A stretch of 64,000 nt of DNA from Paragorgia papillata. Its lineage: Eukaryota; Cnidaria; Anthozoa; Scleralcyonacea; Coralliidae. Location: the NCBI GenBank assembly GCA_035771165.1, contig JAWNZC010000469.1, positions 2,717,001-2,781,000 of the forward strand, read 5' to 3'. This document shows, piece by piece, positions 33,182 through 45,995 of the stretch; within the stretch, counting starts at the first letter, position 1; every line of letters begins with the position of its first letter. The position numbers were made by a program, and so were the translations under genes. Below the pieces are notes generated by a model. The model saw only the letters and a program-made list of their open reading frames with translations. It had not been told where the DNA came from and made no database searches.

Positions 33182-34513
33182 GAGGCTTTATAGGTTCCTG
33201 CTTAGTCTGCTTCGCAGAGATCTCTTCGGCTCCAACACAAGGAATAGCAAGTTTAGAATATAGAGGGCCTTATAGGCAATGTAGAAAACTAGAAATACAA
33301 ATCGAAAATGTTTAAAAGGTTGGTGTACTGCTGACTTGAAATACTCATTAAGGAGGACTAACGTTTTTAGCGTAGGTCCTTCGTCAAAAAGAAATTTGTA
33401 CTGAAATAAACGTCTATACAATATTATTTTAAATTTCACTACACTATTTCTTTCTCTCCATCCCCCCCCCCCCCCCTCTCTCTCTCTCTCTCCCTCTCTG
33501 ATGAAGGATCTTCGCTCAAAACGGTTAGACCTGCTTCGTGAGTATATTTCAGCTGTATTCCAACTTTTTAAAAGAATCCCCCGACTGTTTGAACAAGTAG
33601 ACATGAAAATGTTGGCAATGTCGTCTATCTTGAAAATGCGTTGAATTTTATCATTTTACCATCTTGAATGATGACGTGAAATGGCTGCAAGCGAAGAGCA
33701 GCATGACTACTAGACGTGATTGTTGAAAAAGATTATATTTCGATGGCTTCAGACTGACTTTTTCTCATAATAAGAAGCATAATGACCTTTTGATTTAAAA
33801 CTGATCTAAGATTAGAGAATTAGGATTAGAGGGTTAGGATTAGTATTGTCACAATGTCACTGTGAGGTCAATAAACCAATTTCTTGCCTGGTTGTTTTCG
33901 TGTTTTATTCAACTCTTTTTCGTCGGTGGATATTCCCAGTGAGGAGTAAAATCGTCTGGCGTTAGCCCAGAGTAAAATACGTAAGACTTGAGAGTCGAAT
34001 GCCGCTTAGAAATGGTTAAGAGAAAGGTGTGAAAGTTAACTTTTTTACCTCTAAAACGTTTTCCAGTGTAGATTTGTGCTTCCTTCTAGTTCCTTGCATA
34101 GCTCTAGTGTCAGTGCTGATAATTGAAAAGTTGTTTTTTTTTACATTCGCAGCGTGTCTGTATCTGCCATCCGGAGAAAAATTAGATTTACCGTAAAAAG
34201 TGCAAACTTAATCCAAATTAGAATTTCGGAACTTACTAGAACAAATATTTCTTCGCTCCTGAGAACTTTGAACTAATACTTTTCAATACTAAAGAGTAAC
34301 ACCAGGGCTGAGGAAAGAACTAAAGAGTAAAACACAAATCTACACCGCAAAATGTTTTAGAAAGGAAAGATGTAGTTTTTTATAGGTTTTTCCTATCAAG
34401 TCACGTCAAATTTCGATGTTCCAGACATCTAGTTTTAGATAAATTTTTTAAAAACCAAAAACATTAAAATAATCAGATCTAGCAGTCATTGACAGTCATG
34501 CTACTATTTAGTT

Positions 34514-34531
34514 TGACGTCATTTGACGTCA
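34514..34531. promoter_or_regulatory. Paired CRE palindromes, unit 2
   Basis: Two intact TGACGTCA sites 10 bp apart, as in unit 1. Confidence 0.5.
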
Positions 34532-34752
34532 TTATTCAAGATGGCGCCACTCGTGGTGAAATTAGCTTATACTCGCACATAATCTTTTTGAAAAGTAAAT
34601 TATTTTTAAATTTCTTACAAGGCATTTTCAAAATAGACGAAGACGTTGACAACATTTTGATGCCAACTTGTTCAAATAGTCGGAGATGCCTTTTTGACAT
34701 TTTCGATTGGATTTTGATATGAGCTTGCGTAATGTGTTATCAGCGGTATTAC

Positions 34753-35064
34753 TCAGTAAAATACTTCTATTTCAGTTGGAGTAAAGTTGTAACTTCCAGC
34801 CAGAAGAGATTTGGTTTGTGCAGAGCCACGTTGGTATCCTGGGGGTAATTGATTATGAGTAGCCAAGGTTGGAGTATGATCCTTGATTGTGATTGGAGTT
34901 ATCACTGATGCGGAAATCAAAACCTCGACCAAAGGTTGGTCCGTAGTTAGGACGGCTGTAGATTGCACATTGGTTGATGTGAACGTCGCATTTGAATGCA
35001 GGTATGTCGTCTTTATTTTTTAACGAAAACAAAAACGAGGAGTTGGACTGTTTATAACCTTGAC
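34753..35064 (-). pseudogene. Gene C exon 3: TLDc second half, frameshifted
   Basis: One base longer than in genes B and D (312 nt). An extra T near 34853 (gattatgag instead of gatatgag) makes the frame stop directly after SNLGYS, losing the final 35 or so residues of TLDc. Acceptor ttatttcag and the original stop codon are still present. Either gene C is a pseudogene or this is an assembly indel. Confidence 0.85.
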
Positions 35065-36698
35065 CTGAAATAAAATGTAAAACATTTACTCCATGTGTTC
35101 ATCATATTTTCCTTTACTTCATCATTGACTTTAAAAAAACATTTTAAACCAAAACAAAGAAAATTTTTAAAACAGTTCTGTCATTGAATTCTCTTGAATG
35201 TACAGTTTTTAGCAGAACATTATAATTTTCTACATGTTTGATATAAAATACAGAAATATGGAAAAAAAATTCAACTTCTAAAAACTAAAGTAAGGTTTCA
35301 TTTGTTTAAAGTGTATATTTACTACTAAATATACTAATATGCTGTAATTACAATTAAATATACTATTATAATTATTTCTTTCACTCTAAATTATTTTATT
35401 GTTATAGTCAAAATGGAAATACCTTCCCACTTCTTCTTCTGTAGTTTGTTGTGTATTACTCTATTTCTGTAGCCACTACCGAAATTGATACCAACAGACA
35501 AATATACATCAAGAATTGGTGACTTTTATCACTAGACTTTCCTCATGCTTCAGTAGCAGCTACAGAAATACAGTAATACACAACCAACTATAGAAGTGGA
35601 AGTGGGAAGGTATTTTCATTTTGACTGCAAATTTAATATTTTTTCTAAACTATCATGTGTGGTCCTGATTCAAACTTGAATACTAAACTATCAGGAAGTC
35701 ACTGCATTTTTCATTTTTACAAAAATATCAATATTTTGGCCTATAATAGAAAATACTTTTTATGACTTTTTGAATCTTGTGCTGCAACCTATGCTGTTAA
35801 CTCATTGCTGCCTTGGATGTCTGAGGGTTCTCCTTTTGATGAGTAAAATCATCTGGTATTAGCCAGAGTGAAACAATAAAGGTGTCATTTTGGCTGGCTC
35901 AGGTATCCATTAGGTTTGATGTAAAAAGGAAATTGGATGTGTTTTATCTGCCAACAGACTATAAACATATTTCATTTTTGAAAATGTAGAGTACATGACA
36001 TCAGACACTTCCACAGAGATAAAATCTTAAGAGATAAGTCTTATGCCTCGACACGACCACGTTGATCTGCATCCTTCGCAATTCAGCCACTGGCTGCAAG
36101 TAAGGATGATTAGCCCCCAGTCCTTTTTTATCTTTAGGATAGCCTGGGTAGCTTGTGTATTAAGGCTTGGCTGCTTGGCATGCTTTTACCCATGCAGCAG
36201 TCCTACAGATGGCCACTTTTAAAAATGTTTGGACAGCGACTTTTAGCATGAACAACCTCAGCAAAATATCATCTTCAGACAACAACGACAACAACACAGG
36301 TTTTTCCCTTTCTGATGTTTCTTGATTTCTGTCAGCTGTTGTTTTTTTAACTATTGTACAAGTTTTATTACTTATTTTTGTCAAGACATGCAGATATGAT
36401 GATTGGTTCTTAGAACTACGTCCACCAAAAATTTTTCATGGATCACCTAAATTCTAGACACTTTGACAATTCAGGATAATCCTGTTCACCAATGTGAAGT
36501 ATGCACCACATTCAGCCTTCGTGTTTTTGATGATCAGATTTGAAACCCTGGCTACATACAAAAGCCTGAAGCTTGGTTGCAGCTGTGCTGACTAATTCCA
36601 TAGAAAGTGATAATAAAGATTTTCTATGACAGACTATGTATGTGTTTTATAGTATGGTGTTGAAACATTTTTGAACAATTTTGAAGTTAAGAACATAC
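35065..36698 (-). other. Intron 2 of gene C
   Basis: Matches parts of units 1 and 4. It contains the fold-back element (35407-35625) and a small insertion near 36030-36135 not seen elsewhere. No exon recognised. Confidence 0.7.
35407..35625. mobile_element. Fold-back MITE-like element, unit 3 copy (loop deleted)
   Basis: Both arms kept, but the central spacer is about 80-100 bp shorter than in the other units. Confidence 0.75.
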
Positions 36699-36944
36699 CT
36701 GCCCAGTTCTGGTCTGTATATCCACCACAAATATAATCTCCGACTTTCACTAAAGTCACTGTAGGTCCCTTATTGTCACAACATCTGTGAAAATCTTTTG
36801 CACCCCATCCATCTCTGCTAGCTCGATAACAAAGACGCCATTGAAACTGATCATCCAACCATTCTTTCATTTGACTTTTATAATCATTTTTCCCTTTCAG
36901 AATGATGGAGTCATTCAATAAATCACGAGGCATAGGATGATCAG
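36699..36944 (-). CDS. Gene C exon 2: first half of TLDc domain (type 2)
   Basis: 246 nt (82 codons), acceptor ctttatttag, donor GCAG|GTATGTT, phase 1. It reads DHPMPRDLLNDSIILKGKND, then KEWLDDQFQWRLCYRASRDG and the shared CCDNKGPTVTLVKV..CGGYTDQNW core. The first 20 or so residues differ from genes A and B and match gene D, defining type 2. Intact itself, but the gene has lesions in exons 1 and 3. Confidence 0.85.
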
Positions 36945-37081
36945 CTAAATAAAGTTACACATGAAAATTAAACATGATTTAATTTAAACAATCTTAAAAT
37001 TCTCATTTCTTTTGATCATAATCATTGACTTTCTTTGAAAACAATTGGTTTTAGATTCAGGATTTTTTCGTACTGACTTAA

Positions 37082-38366
37082 GATTGAATAGATAGATAGA
37101 TAGATAGATAGCTTTATTAGTAATACCTTTGCAGCTGAAAGCTGAATTGCGTAATACTTTACAGGATAAAAATTTTATAATAAAATAATTAGAATAAATT
37201 AAGATTACCGTAATATCACTATCTATGTATAAATTTTTTTAATTAATCTATATACTATTACTATAAATAAAACTGTTCTTGAGTCTATTAGTTTTGCATA
37301 TTGGCACATTGAAGCTTCGCTTTCATCGTAAGTTCACATCACAAGTGTTAGGCTCAGGTAGTAGACTGTGTAACTTATGGTTCTCATTACTAGTTATTTC
37401 ATTAAAGAGGTTCTCTGTTAAGGTTTTTCTGCAGTCATAGAGTGTAGTTAGGTTACTTATTGCTAAGGCATCAGCATAGGTGCAGACTTGAGAAGAGATT
37501 ATTCTTAGTGCACGCTTTTGCAATCGTTCTAAGTCATTCGATAAATATTGCGGTAGTCCGTTATGGAACACTGGACACGCATACTCAGTAATAGGACGTA
37601 TGCATGTAATATAGAATATCAAGAGCTCTTTTGTTGGTACATTTGCTCTTTTAAGTTGTCTTAAAAAATAAAGTCACGTATGATTTCTGAGACGTGACAG
37701 TTCCATTTTAGATCATTTGTAATGTTCAATCCGAGAAGTTTAATATTAGGAACTACTTCGATAGCTTTTTCATTGGTTTCAACGGGAGCGAAAACGGGGT
37801 CTTTCTTAGCGAATGAGATCCTCAGCTCTTTACATTTCTCTTCGTTTAACTGGAACCTGTTCTGGCGAGACTTCGTAGCTAGTTCTGAGACAGCATTCTA
37901 AATGTTGCTTAATTCGTCCTTATGAACAGGTTCAGCGATCGTTGTGTCATCCACGTATTTCCATAAGTCATTGTCAGTGACTTCAATATCGTCGATCATC
38001 AGCACAAAGAGCCACGGCCCTAGTTTGGTTCCTTGTGGGACTCCGGCAGGGATATCTTTCCATTCTGATTTACAGTCGCGTTCTAGTTTTACTCTCTGCT
38101 TACAACACTTTAAGAAATCAATGATCCAAGCATGCAACTCTGTATGGGATGTCCACTGACTTTAGTTTACTGGCCAAGATAGTATGGTCGATCAAATCGA
38201 AAGCTTTTCTGTAATCAAAAAGGACAACTCGTGCGGTTGCGCCGTTCCCATCTGTGTGTTTGGTCCACGTGTGTATCATACTAATAAGGGCATGTGTCGT
38301 TGATGACTTAGGGACGCATCCAAATTGGTTGGCACCAATTTTCTTAAGTATTGCTGGTTTCACATC
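37082..38366 (-). mobile_element. CR1/L2-like LINE, 5' truncated, in intron 1 of gene C
   Basis: Minus-strand RT fragments in order: 38363-38118 with KKIGANQFGCVPKSSTTHAL and FDYRKAFDLIDH; 38137-37898 with IPAGVPQGTKLGPWLFVLMI and KYVDDTT (catalytic Y-x-D-D); 37622-37323 with LPQYLSNDLERLQKRALRI. The 3' end is a (gata/tatc)n tail at 37090-37112, usual for CR1/L2-type LINEs. Frame breaks and the missing 5' part show it is inactive. Absent from the same intron of gene D. Confidence 0.85.
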
Positions 38367-38930
38367 CTAAGCCCCCTCCCCCTAATAAGCCCCTCCATCT
38401 GATAACACCCCTCCCTCTAATAACCCCCTCCCTCTAATAAGCCCTCCCTCTAATAACTCCCCTCCCTCTAATAAGCCCCCTCCCTCTAATAACCCCCTCC
38501 CTCTGATAAGCCCTCCCTCTAATAACCCCCCTCCCTCTAATAAGCCCCCTCCCTCTAATAACCCCCTCCCTCTAATAAGCCCTCCCTCTAATAACCCCCC
38601 TCCCTCTAATAAACCCCCTCCCTCTAATAACCCCCTCCCTCTAATAAGCCCTCCCTCTAATAAGCCCCTCCCTCTAATAACCCCCTCCCTCTAATAAGCC
38701 CTCCCTCTAATAACCCCCCTCCCTCTAATAAGCCCCCTCCCTCTAATAACCCCTCCCTCTAATAAGCCCCCTCCCTTTAATAAGCCCCCTTTAATAAGCT
38801 CCCCTCCCTCTGATAAGTCCCTCTCTTAATAAGTCCCCTCCCCCTAACAAGCCCCCCCCCCCCTCTAAGCCCCTCTCCATCTAATAATCCCCATTCCTCT
38901 AATTAGCTTCCTCCCTCTACAGTAATCATA
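38367..38930. repeat. Intronic minisatellite (CCCCCTCCCTCTAATAAG), gene C
   Basis: About 30 units of 15-19 bp. The minus (gene sense) strand is rich in GGGAGGGGG. It directly follows the truncated LINE end and stops about 20 bp from the exon 1 donor. Gene D has a longer version; genes A and B have none. Confidence 0.92.
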
Positions 38931-38947
38931 TCATTCTACAATCTTAC

Positions 38948-40101
38948 CTATTTCTCCCAATTTCTCCAGAATATCATCAACATCCAAGTCATCTATTTTC
39001 TCGCTTTCATATTCAATCTTGCCATCATGCACAGGCTTCAAATTCTTTGGAATCTCATTCTTGACATGTTCAATATTTTCTTCAATCATCTTCTGAGAGG
39101 AAAGTACTTCTTCAATGCTGCCTTTCTCCAAAAAGACTCCTTGGTAGACCAACTGAGTTATTCACCTTCTCAACATAATTCTTTATGCCATCCTGTTGTT
39201 TGCTCAGATCTGTGTGCATTTCATTATAAATCTTGTCTACTTCGTTAAACATAAGCTGAGCTTTCTCGTCTAGCTTCTCCGCGACTTTTTTCAAGATCTC
39301 TTCTTTCTGTTGAGTGATTCTGGCCTTGACCTTCTTGGCGTTCTCTTCAAGGAAGTGTGTGACCTTGCTGATGGCTTCCAGTGCTTCCTTGGCCTCAGAT
39401 AATTTCTCGTCTAAAGTGGCACAGCCTGATCGTAATGCTTCTCTTTGCTTCTCAGCCACTTCGTCAACCGAGAGACATGCATGATTTTGTTTGATGTGAT
39501 TCAAGAGCATACAATGACTACAGATCAGTTCTTTACATGTCTCGCAATAGAACTTAAGGGTCTTGTTCTCATGTTTCTTGCAGTAAAGTTTTGCTCTGAT
39601 CTTGGCTTCGTTCTCAGGTTGACTCAACTCGTTTATTGATAGCACAATGTGTTTCTTGTTGGCTTGGCTGTACCAAGTTTCGTGAGCTTCGAAACATTTT
39701 TCGCACATGAACACCTCACAAGTTGTACATCGACTAACGGCTGGCTGTTGGCAACGAGAACATTTAGAAACCTTTGCTCGTCGTTGAATCGCCATGACGT
39801 CTAACATGTTTCGGATAAAATGACTGCTCGCCATTCCTGCTACTTCATCTTTTGGTTTCAGACTAAATTCTGACCGACATGTCGGACAGTTGAATACTTC
39901 AATCTCTTTACCAGCTGCTTCCTCACGATGGCGTTTTACAAACTTCTCTAAACAGATTTGGCAAAACGAGTGAAAGCAAGGCAATGTTCGTGGTTCGTTT
40001 AAAGTTTCTAAGCAAATGGAACATGTGAGTAAGGATTCTAGTTCATCAACTGGAACGACGTCGGTTGGAGAAGTAGCCATTGTAGACAACGTTTTCTTCA
40101 A
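38948..40101 (-). pseudogene. Gene C exon 1: RING, B-boxes, coiled coil, frameshifted
   Basis: Complete RING and both B-boxes as in gene B, one residue shorter (Met41 deleted). The coiled coil is of type 2 (KEALEAISKVTHFLEENAKK onward), clearly different from A/B. An extra A in the run 39130-39134 (five A, four in gene D) shifts the frame after GLPRSL; the other frame then continues EKGSIEEVLSSQKMIEEN to the donor at 38947. With the exon 3 lesion this suggests a pseudogene, but both are single-base indels, so sequencing error must be excluded. Confidence 0.85.
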
Positions 40102-40172
40102 AAAGTGTAGTAGTCTTAATCAGCAAGCAAAACTCGAAATCGTTTGGCTCAGTTCACGTCTTGCAAATCTTT

Positions 40173-40185
40173 CTTTCGGTTTCAC
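40173..40185 (-). promoter_or_regulatory. IRF/ISRE-like motif upstream of gene C
   Basis: Minus strand GTGAAACCGAAAG, a GAAANNGAAA match, 72 bp upstream of the first ATG. The surrounding promoter sequence is unlike that of genes A and B. Confidence 0.5.
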
Positions 40186-40366
40186 AATAGTCAGTTCTCG
40201 GTAAATGGTAATATGATTCCTTATTTCACGGTAAACTATGTAATATCCTGCTGTGATTGGTATTCCGGTTAATTTATATTTCCATATTCTTATATAGCCT
40301 AATATTATTTCATTGGAGGAGTTCGCCGTGGCCTGCACCACATGCATACCAGTACATTCGTATTAA

Positions 40367-41673
40367 GGTGGTACAGTACACTAACCAGTCAAAAATTTTA
40401 AATTAACTTAGAACAAAATATCTCTTTACTCTTATGAATATACCCATAAAGGCAAATTGTTTCACTGGGTTAGGTACACAATTGGTTGCTATGACAACTG
40501 GCCACACCCTTTTTGCCATTATAATTTAGTGTCTACGCCAGCAGCAATAACTCTGTAATGGAAAGCCACATGGCTCTGAAATTTTCAGAATATTTAGCCA
40601 ATAGATAGGGCTGTGCAATGAACCTAAAACAGCCACATAACAGTTATTTAAACTTTGCAAAATATTGAGTTCATCGGTCAGGTGTGAATAAAGTGCAACA
40701 CCCAGTAACGGATTAGTCTATTTAGACCCAACATTTTGCAAACTATTGTTTTTATTTTAGGTTCAATGCATTGAGGAATCATTAAAGATGTTCTGTGCCA
40801 AATTTCATTGGGTTACCTCATTTAGTTCTTAAACTAGGAATGTTAAGCCGTAACAGATTGTGCCAAAACATGGTACTTGAGAAAAATACATTTGAAAGTT
40901 TCACTTTAGTTTTCACAATAATTAAGTTGAGTTATAGTCAGGACAGAGTCTATTAAAACATCCCTGCATGTTACTCCCTCTTGTTGCTGTTTCTTGTCTT
41001 CTTTCCTCTTTTTCTGTCCTCTAAGTACTTTCCTCCTCTTTTTCTTTTCATCCTTCTCTTTGTATTCTGCACCATGAACACGCTGTAGATCCATGTGCCT
41101 ACATCCTTCTTCAGTGTACTTGCCAGTGGGAATATTTAATTCTGCCAATAATTGGACAACTGTTTTGGATCCAATGTTAAAATGACTAACAGCATCAAAT
41201 CGTCGGCGTTAAATCGTCTCTTCCGACGTCTTGCTGTACGATACTTAGGCATAGTAGATGTTTGAAGCAATTCAAACCAAAAAAATCTCAAAACAAAACA
41301 ACCTTTTAGACCAAACTCGAGCGATTTCGCAGTGAACTACACAGAATTAACCGAGATTAACACAAAACGAAAATTTTGCGGGCTCAATTCACCTAAGTAC
41401 TTTATGTAAGCTATATAACAAGTCACATGTTATTTCAAGGATCCAGAGGCAACAATACGCTGTAAACTCAAAATAAATAGCGCGTAAACAAATTCGTTGC
41501 CCATAGCAACCACACACTAAGGTTAATAAATATGTAAAATACAAGCTCTAGATGAAATTTTTTCAAACAAATAGATTGCTGCATTAACAACCAATAAATT
41601 TTGGACATTTTAAGCAAAACAAAATTTTTTGAAATTTTTTTATTTTTTCGTCAAATTTGGGTACTGTACCACC
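40367..41673. mobile_element. TTAA-flanked DNA transposon (1.3 kb) upstream of gene C
   Basis: Terminal inverted repeats GGTGGTACAGTAC and GTACTGTACCACC lie between TTAA at 40363-40366 and 41674-41677. Unit 4 has the empty site gtattaaacag near 58682. TTAA target duplications are used by piggyBac and Kolobok elements; which one cannot be decided from termini alone. It carries a degenerate minus-strand ORF. Confidence 0.88.
40906..41252 (-). pseudogene. Basic protein remnant within the TTAA element
   Basis: On the minus strand a start at 41252 reads MPKYRTARRRKRRF; after a frame change the product continues SHFNIGSKTVVQLLAELNIP and a Lys-rich stretch with HGAEYKEKDEKKKRRKVLRG. It resembles the short basic C-terminal type of cnidarian transposon proteins, but I cannot name a family with confidence. 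Probably a residual transposase piece. Confidence 0.45.
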
Positions 41674-41760
41674 TTAAACAGTACCTAGCAACGCGATTAG
41701 GTAGTTAAAGATGCATTCAACGATGTGATTTATTCCTGCATTTCATTATGTTAAACACTG

Positions 41761-41778
41761 GGGGGGGGGGGGGGGGGA
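41761..41778. repeat. G homopolymer
   Basis: About 18-19 consecutive G after aaacact, followed by (gaac)n. A longer G-run is at the equivalent place in unit 4 (58898-58918). Such runs are prone to assembly length errors. Confidence 0.85.
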
Positions 41779-41867
41779 TATTAAACGAACGAACGAACAA
41801 ATTAAATCTTATTACATCGTGGTAACACATGAAAAGTATTTTTACTGTTGCCTTTAGGATGTTATTA

Positions 41868-44800
41868 TATCATCATCATCACCACCACTATCATCACAAC
41901 CACTATCGATCATCACCACCAGTGCCATCATCATTATCACCACCATCATCAATCAACACCATCGATCATCACCAGCACTACCACTACTATTACCACCTCT
42001 ACCACCATTACCACCACCACTATTGCCACCATATATAACCATCACACCACCACCACCATTACCACCACTACCACCATTACCACCACCACCATTACCACCA
42101 CCAGCACTATTACCACCACTACTATTGCCACCAGCACTATTGCCACCGCCACTATTGCCACCATATAACCATCACCACCACCAATACCACCACCACTATT
42201 ACCACCACCATTACCACCATTACCACCACTATTACCACCACTTACCACCACCATTACCACCATTACCACCACCATTACCACCACTATTACCACCACCACT
42301 ATTACCACCACCATTACCACCACCATTACCACCACTATCACCACTCCCATTACCACCCCCATTTCCACCACCAGCACTATTACCACCACTACTATTGCCA
42401 CCACCACTATTGCCACCACCATTACCACCACCATTACCACCACTATTACCACCACCATTACCACCACCATTACCACCACTATTTCCACCACCATTACCAC
42501 CACTATTACCACCACCATTACCACCACCACTACCACCACTATTTCCACCACCATTACCACCACCACCACCACTATTACCACCACCATTACCACCACTATT
42601 ACCACCACTATTACCACCACCATTACCACCACCACCATTACCACCACTATTACCACCCCCATTACCACCACTATTACCAACACCATTACCACCCCCATTA
42701 CCACCACTATTACCACCATTACCACCACCATTACCACCACCATTACCACCACCATTACCACCCCCATTACCACCACTATTACCAACACCATTACCACCCC
42801 CATTACCACCACTATTACCACCACTATTACCACCACCATTACCACCACTATTACCACCACCATTACCACCACCTTTACTTCCACTATTACCACCCCCATT
42901 ACCACCACTATTACCACCCCCATTACCACCACTATTACCAACACCATTACCACCCCCATTACCACCACTATTACCACCATTACCACCACCATTACCACCA
43001 CCATTACCACCACCATTACCACCACTATTACCACCACCATTACCACCACTATTACCACCACCATTACCACCACCTTTACTTCCACTATTACCACCCCCAT
43101 TACCACCACTATTACCAACACAATTACCACCCCCATTACCACCACTATTACCACCATTACCACCACCATTACCACCACTATTACCACCACCATTACCACC
43201 ACCATTTCCACCACCATTACCACCACCACCACCACCACCACCATTACCACCACCACATTACCACCACCACCACCACCATTACCACCACCATTACCACCAC
43301 TATTACCACCACTACTACCACCACCATTACCACCACTATTACCACCACCATTACCACCACCACCATTACCACCACTATTACCACCACCATTACCACCACC
43401 TTTACTTCCACTATTACCACCCCCATTACCACCACTATTACCACCCCCATTACCACCACTATTACCAACACCATTACCACCCCCATTACCACCACTATTA
43501 CCACCACCATTACCACCACCATTACCACCACCATTACCACCACTATTACCACCACCATTACCACCACTATTACCAACACCATTACCACCCCCATTACCAC
43601 CACTATTACCACCATTACCACCACCATTACCACCACCATTACCACCACCATTACCACCATTACCACCACTATTACCACCACTTACCACCACCATTACCAC
43701 CATTACCACCACCATTACCACCACTATTACCACCACCATTACCACCACCATTACCACCACTATCACCACTCCCATTACCACCCCCATTTCCACCACCAGC
43801 ACTATTACCACCACTACTATTGCCACCACCACTATTGCCACCACCATTACCACCACCATTACCACCACTATTACCACCACCATTACCACCACCATTACCA
43901 CCACTATTTCCACCACCATTACCACCACTATTACCACCACCATTACCACCACCACTACCACCACTATTTCCACCACCATTACCACCACCACCACCACTAT
44001 TACCACCACTATTACCACCACCATTACCACCGCTATTACCACCACTATTACCACCATTATTACCACCACCACCATTACCACCACTATTACCACCCCCATT
44101 ACCACCACTATTACCAACACCATTACCACCCCCATTACCACCACTATTACCACCATTACCACCACCATTACCACCACCATTACCACCACCATTACCACCA
44201 CCACCACCACCATTACCACCACCATTACCACCACTATTACCACCACCATTACCACCACCATTACCACCACCATTACCACCACCTTTACTTCCACTATTAC
44301 CACCCCCATTACCACCACTATTACCACCCCCATTACCACCACTATTACCAACACCATTACCACCCCCATTACCACCACTATTACCACCATTACCACCACC
44401 ATTACCACCACCATTACCACCACCATTACCACCACTATTACCACCACCATTACCACCACTATTACCACCACCATTACCACCACCTTTACTTCCACTATTA
44501 CCACCCCCATTACCACCACTATTACCAACACAATTACCACCCCCATTACCACCACTATTACCACCATTACCACCACCATTACCACCACTATTACCACCAC
44601 CATTACCACCACCATTTCCACCACCATTACCACCACCACCACCACCATTACCACCACCACATTACCACCACCACCACCACCATTACCACCACCATTACCA
44701 CCACTATTACCACCACTATTACCACCACCATTACCACCACTATTACCACCACCATTACCACCACCACCATTACCACCACTATTACCACCACCATTACCAC

Positions 44801-45476
44801 CACCTTTACTTCCACTATTACCACCCCCATTACCACCACTATTACCACCCCCATTACCACCACTATTACCAACACCATTACCACCCCCATTACCACCACT
44901 ATTACCACCACCATTACCACCACCATTACCACCACCATTACCACCACTATTACCACCACCATTACCACCACTATTACCAACACCATTACCACCCCCATTA
45001 CCACCACTATTACCACCATTACCACCACCATTACCACCACCATTACCACCACCATTACCACCACTATTACCACCACCATTACCACCACTATTACCACCAC
45101 CATTACCACCACCATTTCCACCACCATTACCACCACCACCACCACCATTACCACCACCACATTACCACCACCACCATTACCACCACCATTACCACCACTA
45201 TTACCACCACATTACCACCACCACCACCACCATTACCACCACTATTACCACCACTATTACCACCACCATTACCACCACTATTACCACCACCATTACCACC
45301 ACTATTACCACCCCCATTACCACCACTATTACCAACACCATTACCACCACTATTACCACCATTACCACCACCATTACCACCACTATTACCACCACCATTA
45401 CCACCACTATTACCACCACCATTACCACCACCATTTCCGCCACCATTACCACCACCACCACCACCATTTCCACCAA
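41868..45476. repeat. Large ATTACCACC simple-repeat array, left part (unit 3)
   Basis: 3.6 kb built from attaccacc and accactatt words with occasional cccccatta, ctttacttcc and accaacacc variants. Higher-order copies are visible: the cacttaccaccaccattacc start at about 42238 recurs at about 43678, and caccacattaccaccacca occurs near 43251, 44653 and 45158. Open frames of up to 1175 codons are artefacts, since the words contain no stop in most frames. Confidence 0.95.
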
Positions 45477-45995
45477 CCTCGTACCCAGGGCATTTTGCCT
45501 CCACGTCGGGAGGTCGGCGAAAATGGCCCTGGCATCGGCTGGTCACGTGACACCCAGAATTTTGGGGTGTTATGGCAAGAAAATTTATGCGGCTTTTGTG
45601 TTTTGCTCTTTGTATAATACGTATGCATGAATAATAAATAGAAATATTCAACGCTTTGTCGAGTCACTCATGTGAAGCCTTCACCAGAAAAGCAACTGGG
45701 CTAGCATTATTCATCATGATACTCCCACGAATATCCAGAAGACATGTAAATGTCATGAACAAACATACATCTAATGTTGTTCTTGACTATAACCAAAGTT
45801 ATCGTTTCCATTCTTTGAGTAAACTTTGCAGAGTGGATCCCATTGCAATTCAAACTTCCTGAATAAATTATACTCTATCGGAATTAATCGGGTTCTTAAA
45901 CCGGCCAATCAGATTATAGAATCGACCAGCCGATGCCAGGGCCATTTTCGCCGACATCCCGACGTGGAGGCAAAATGACCTGGGGACGAGGTTGC
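45477..45995. mobile_element. 519-bp MITE inside the simple-repeat array
   Basis: Starts cctcgtacccagggcatttt and ends aaaatgacctggggacgagg, with inverted similarity over about 65 bp (including cggcgaaaatggccctggca on one side and tgccagggccattttcgccg on the other). The unique centre has no array sequence. The array continues on both sides. A related end is seen at 11831. No target duplication can be assigned in this repetitive flank. Confidence 0.88.

Larger units (their letters stand above)
31946..34752. other. Common 2.8-kb block, unit 2 copy
   Basis: Matches 17308-20100. Contains the inverted repeat 32815-33009, hairpin 33025-33181, a C-run plus (TC)n tract at 33465-33499 and paired CREs at 34514-34531. 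No gene recognised. Confidence 0.6.

Noticed and set aside
42023..45550. 1175-codon open frame on the plus strand (Pro/Leu/His-rich)
   Set aside because: It lies entirely in the ATTACCACC array. The repeat words contain no stop codon in most frames, so long frames appear on both strands at once; there is no domain or promoter.
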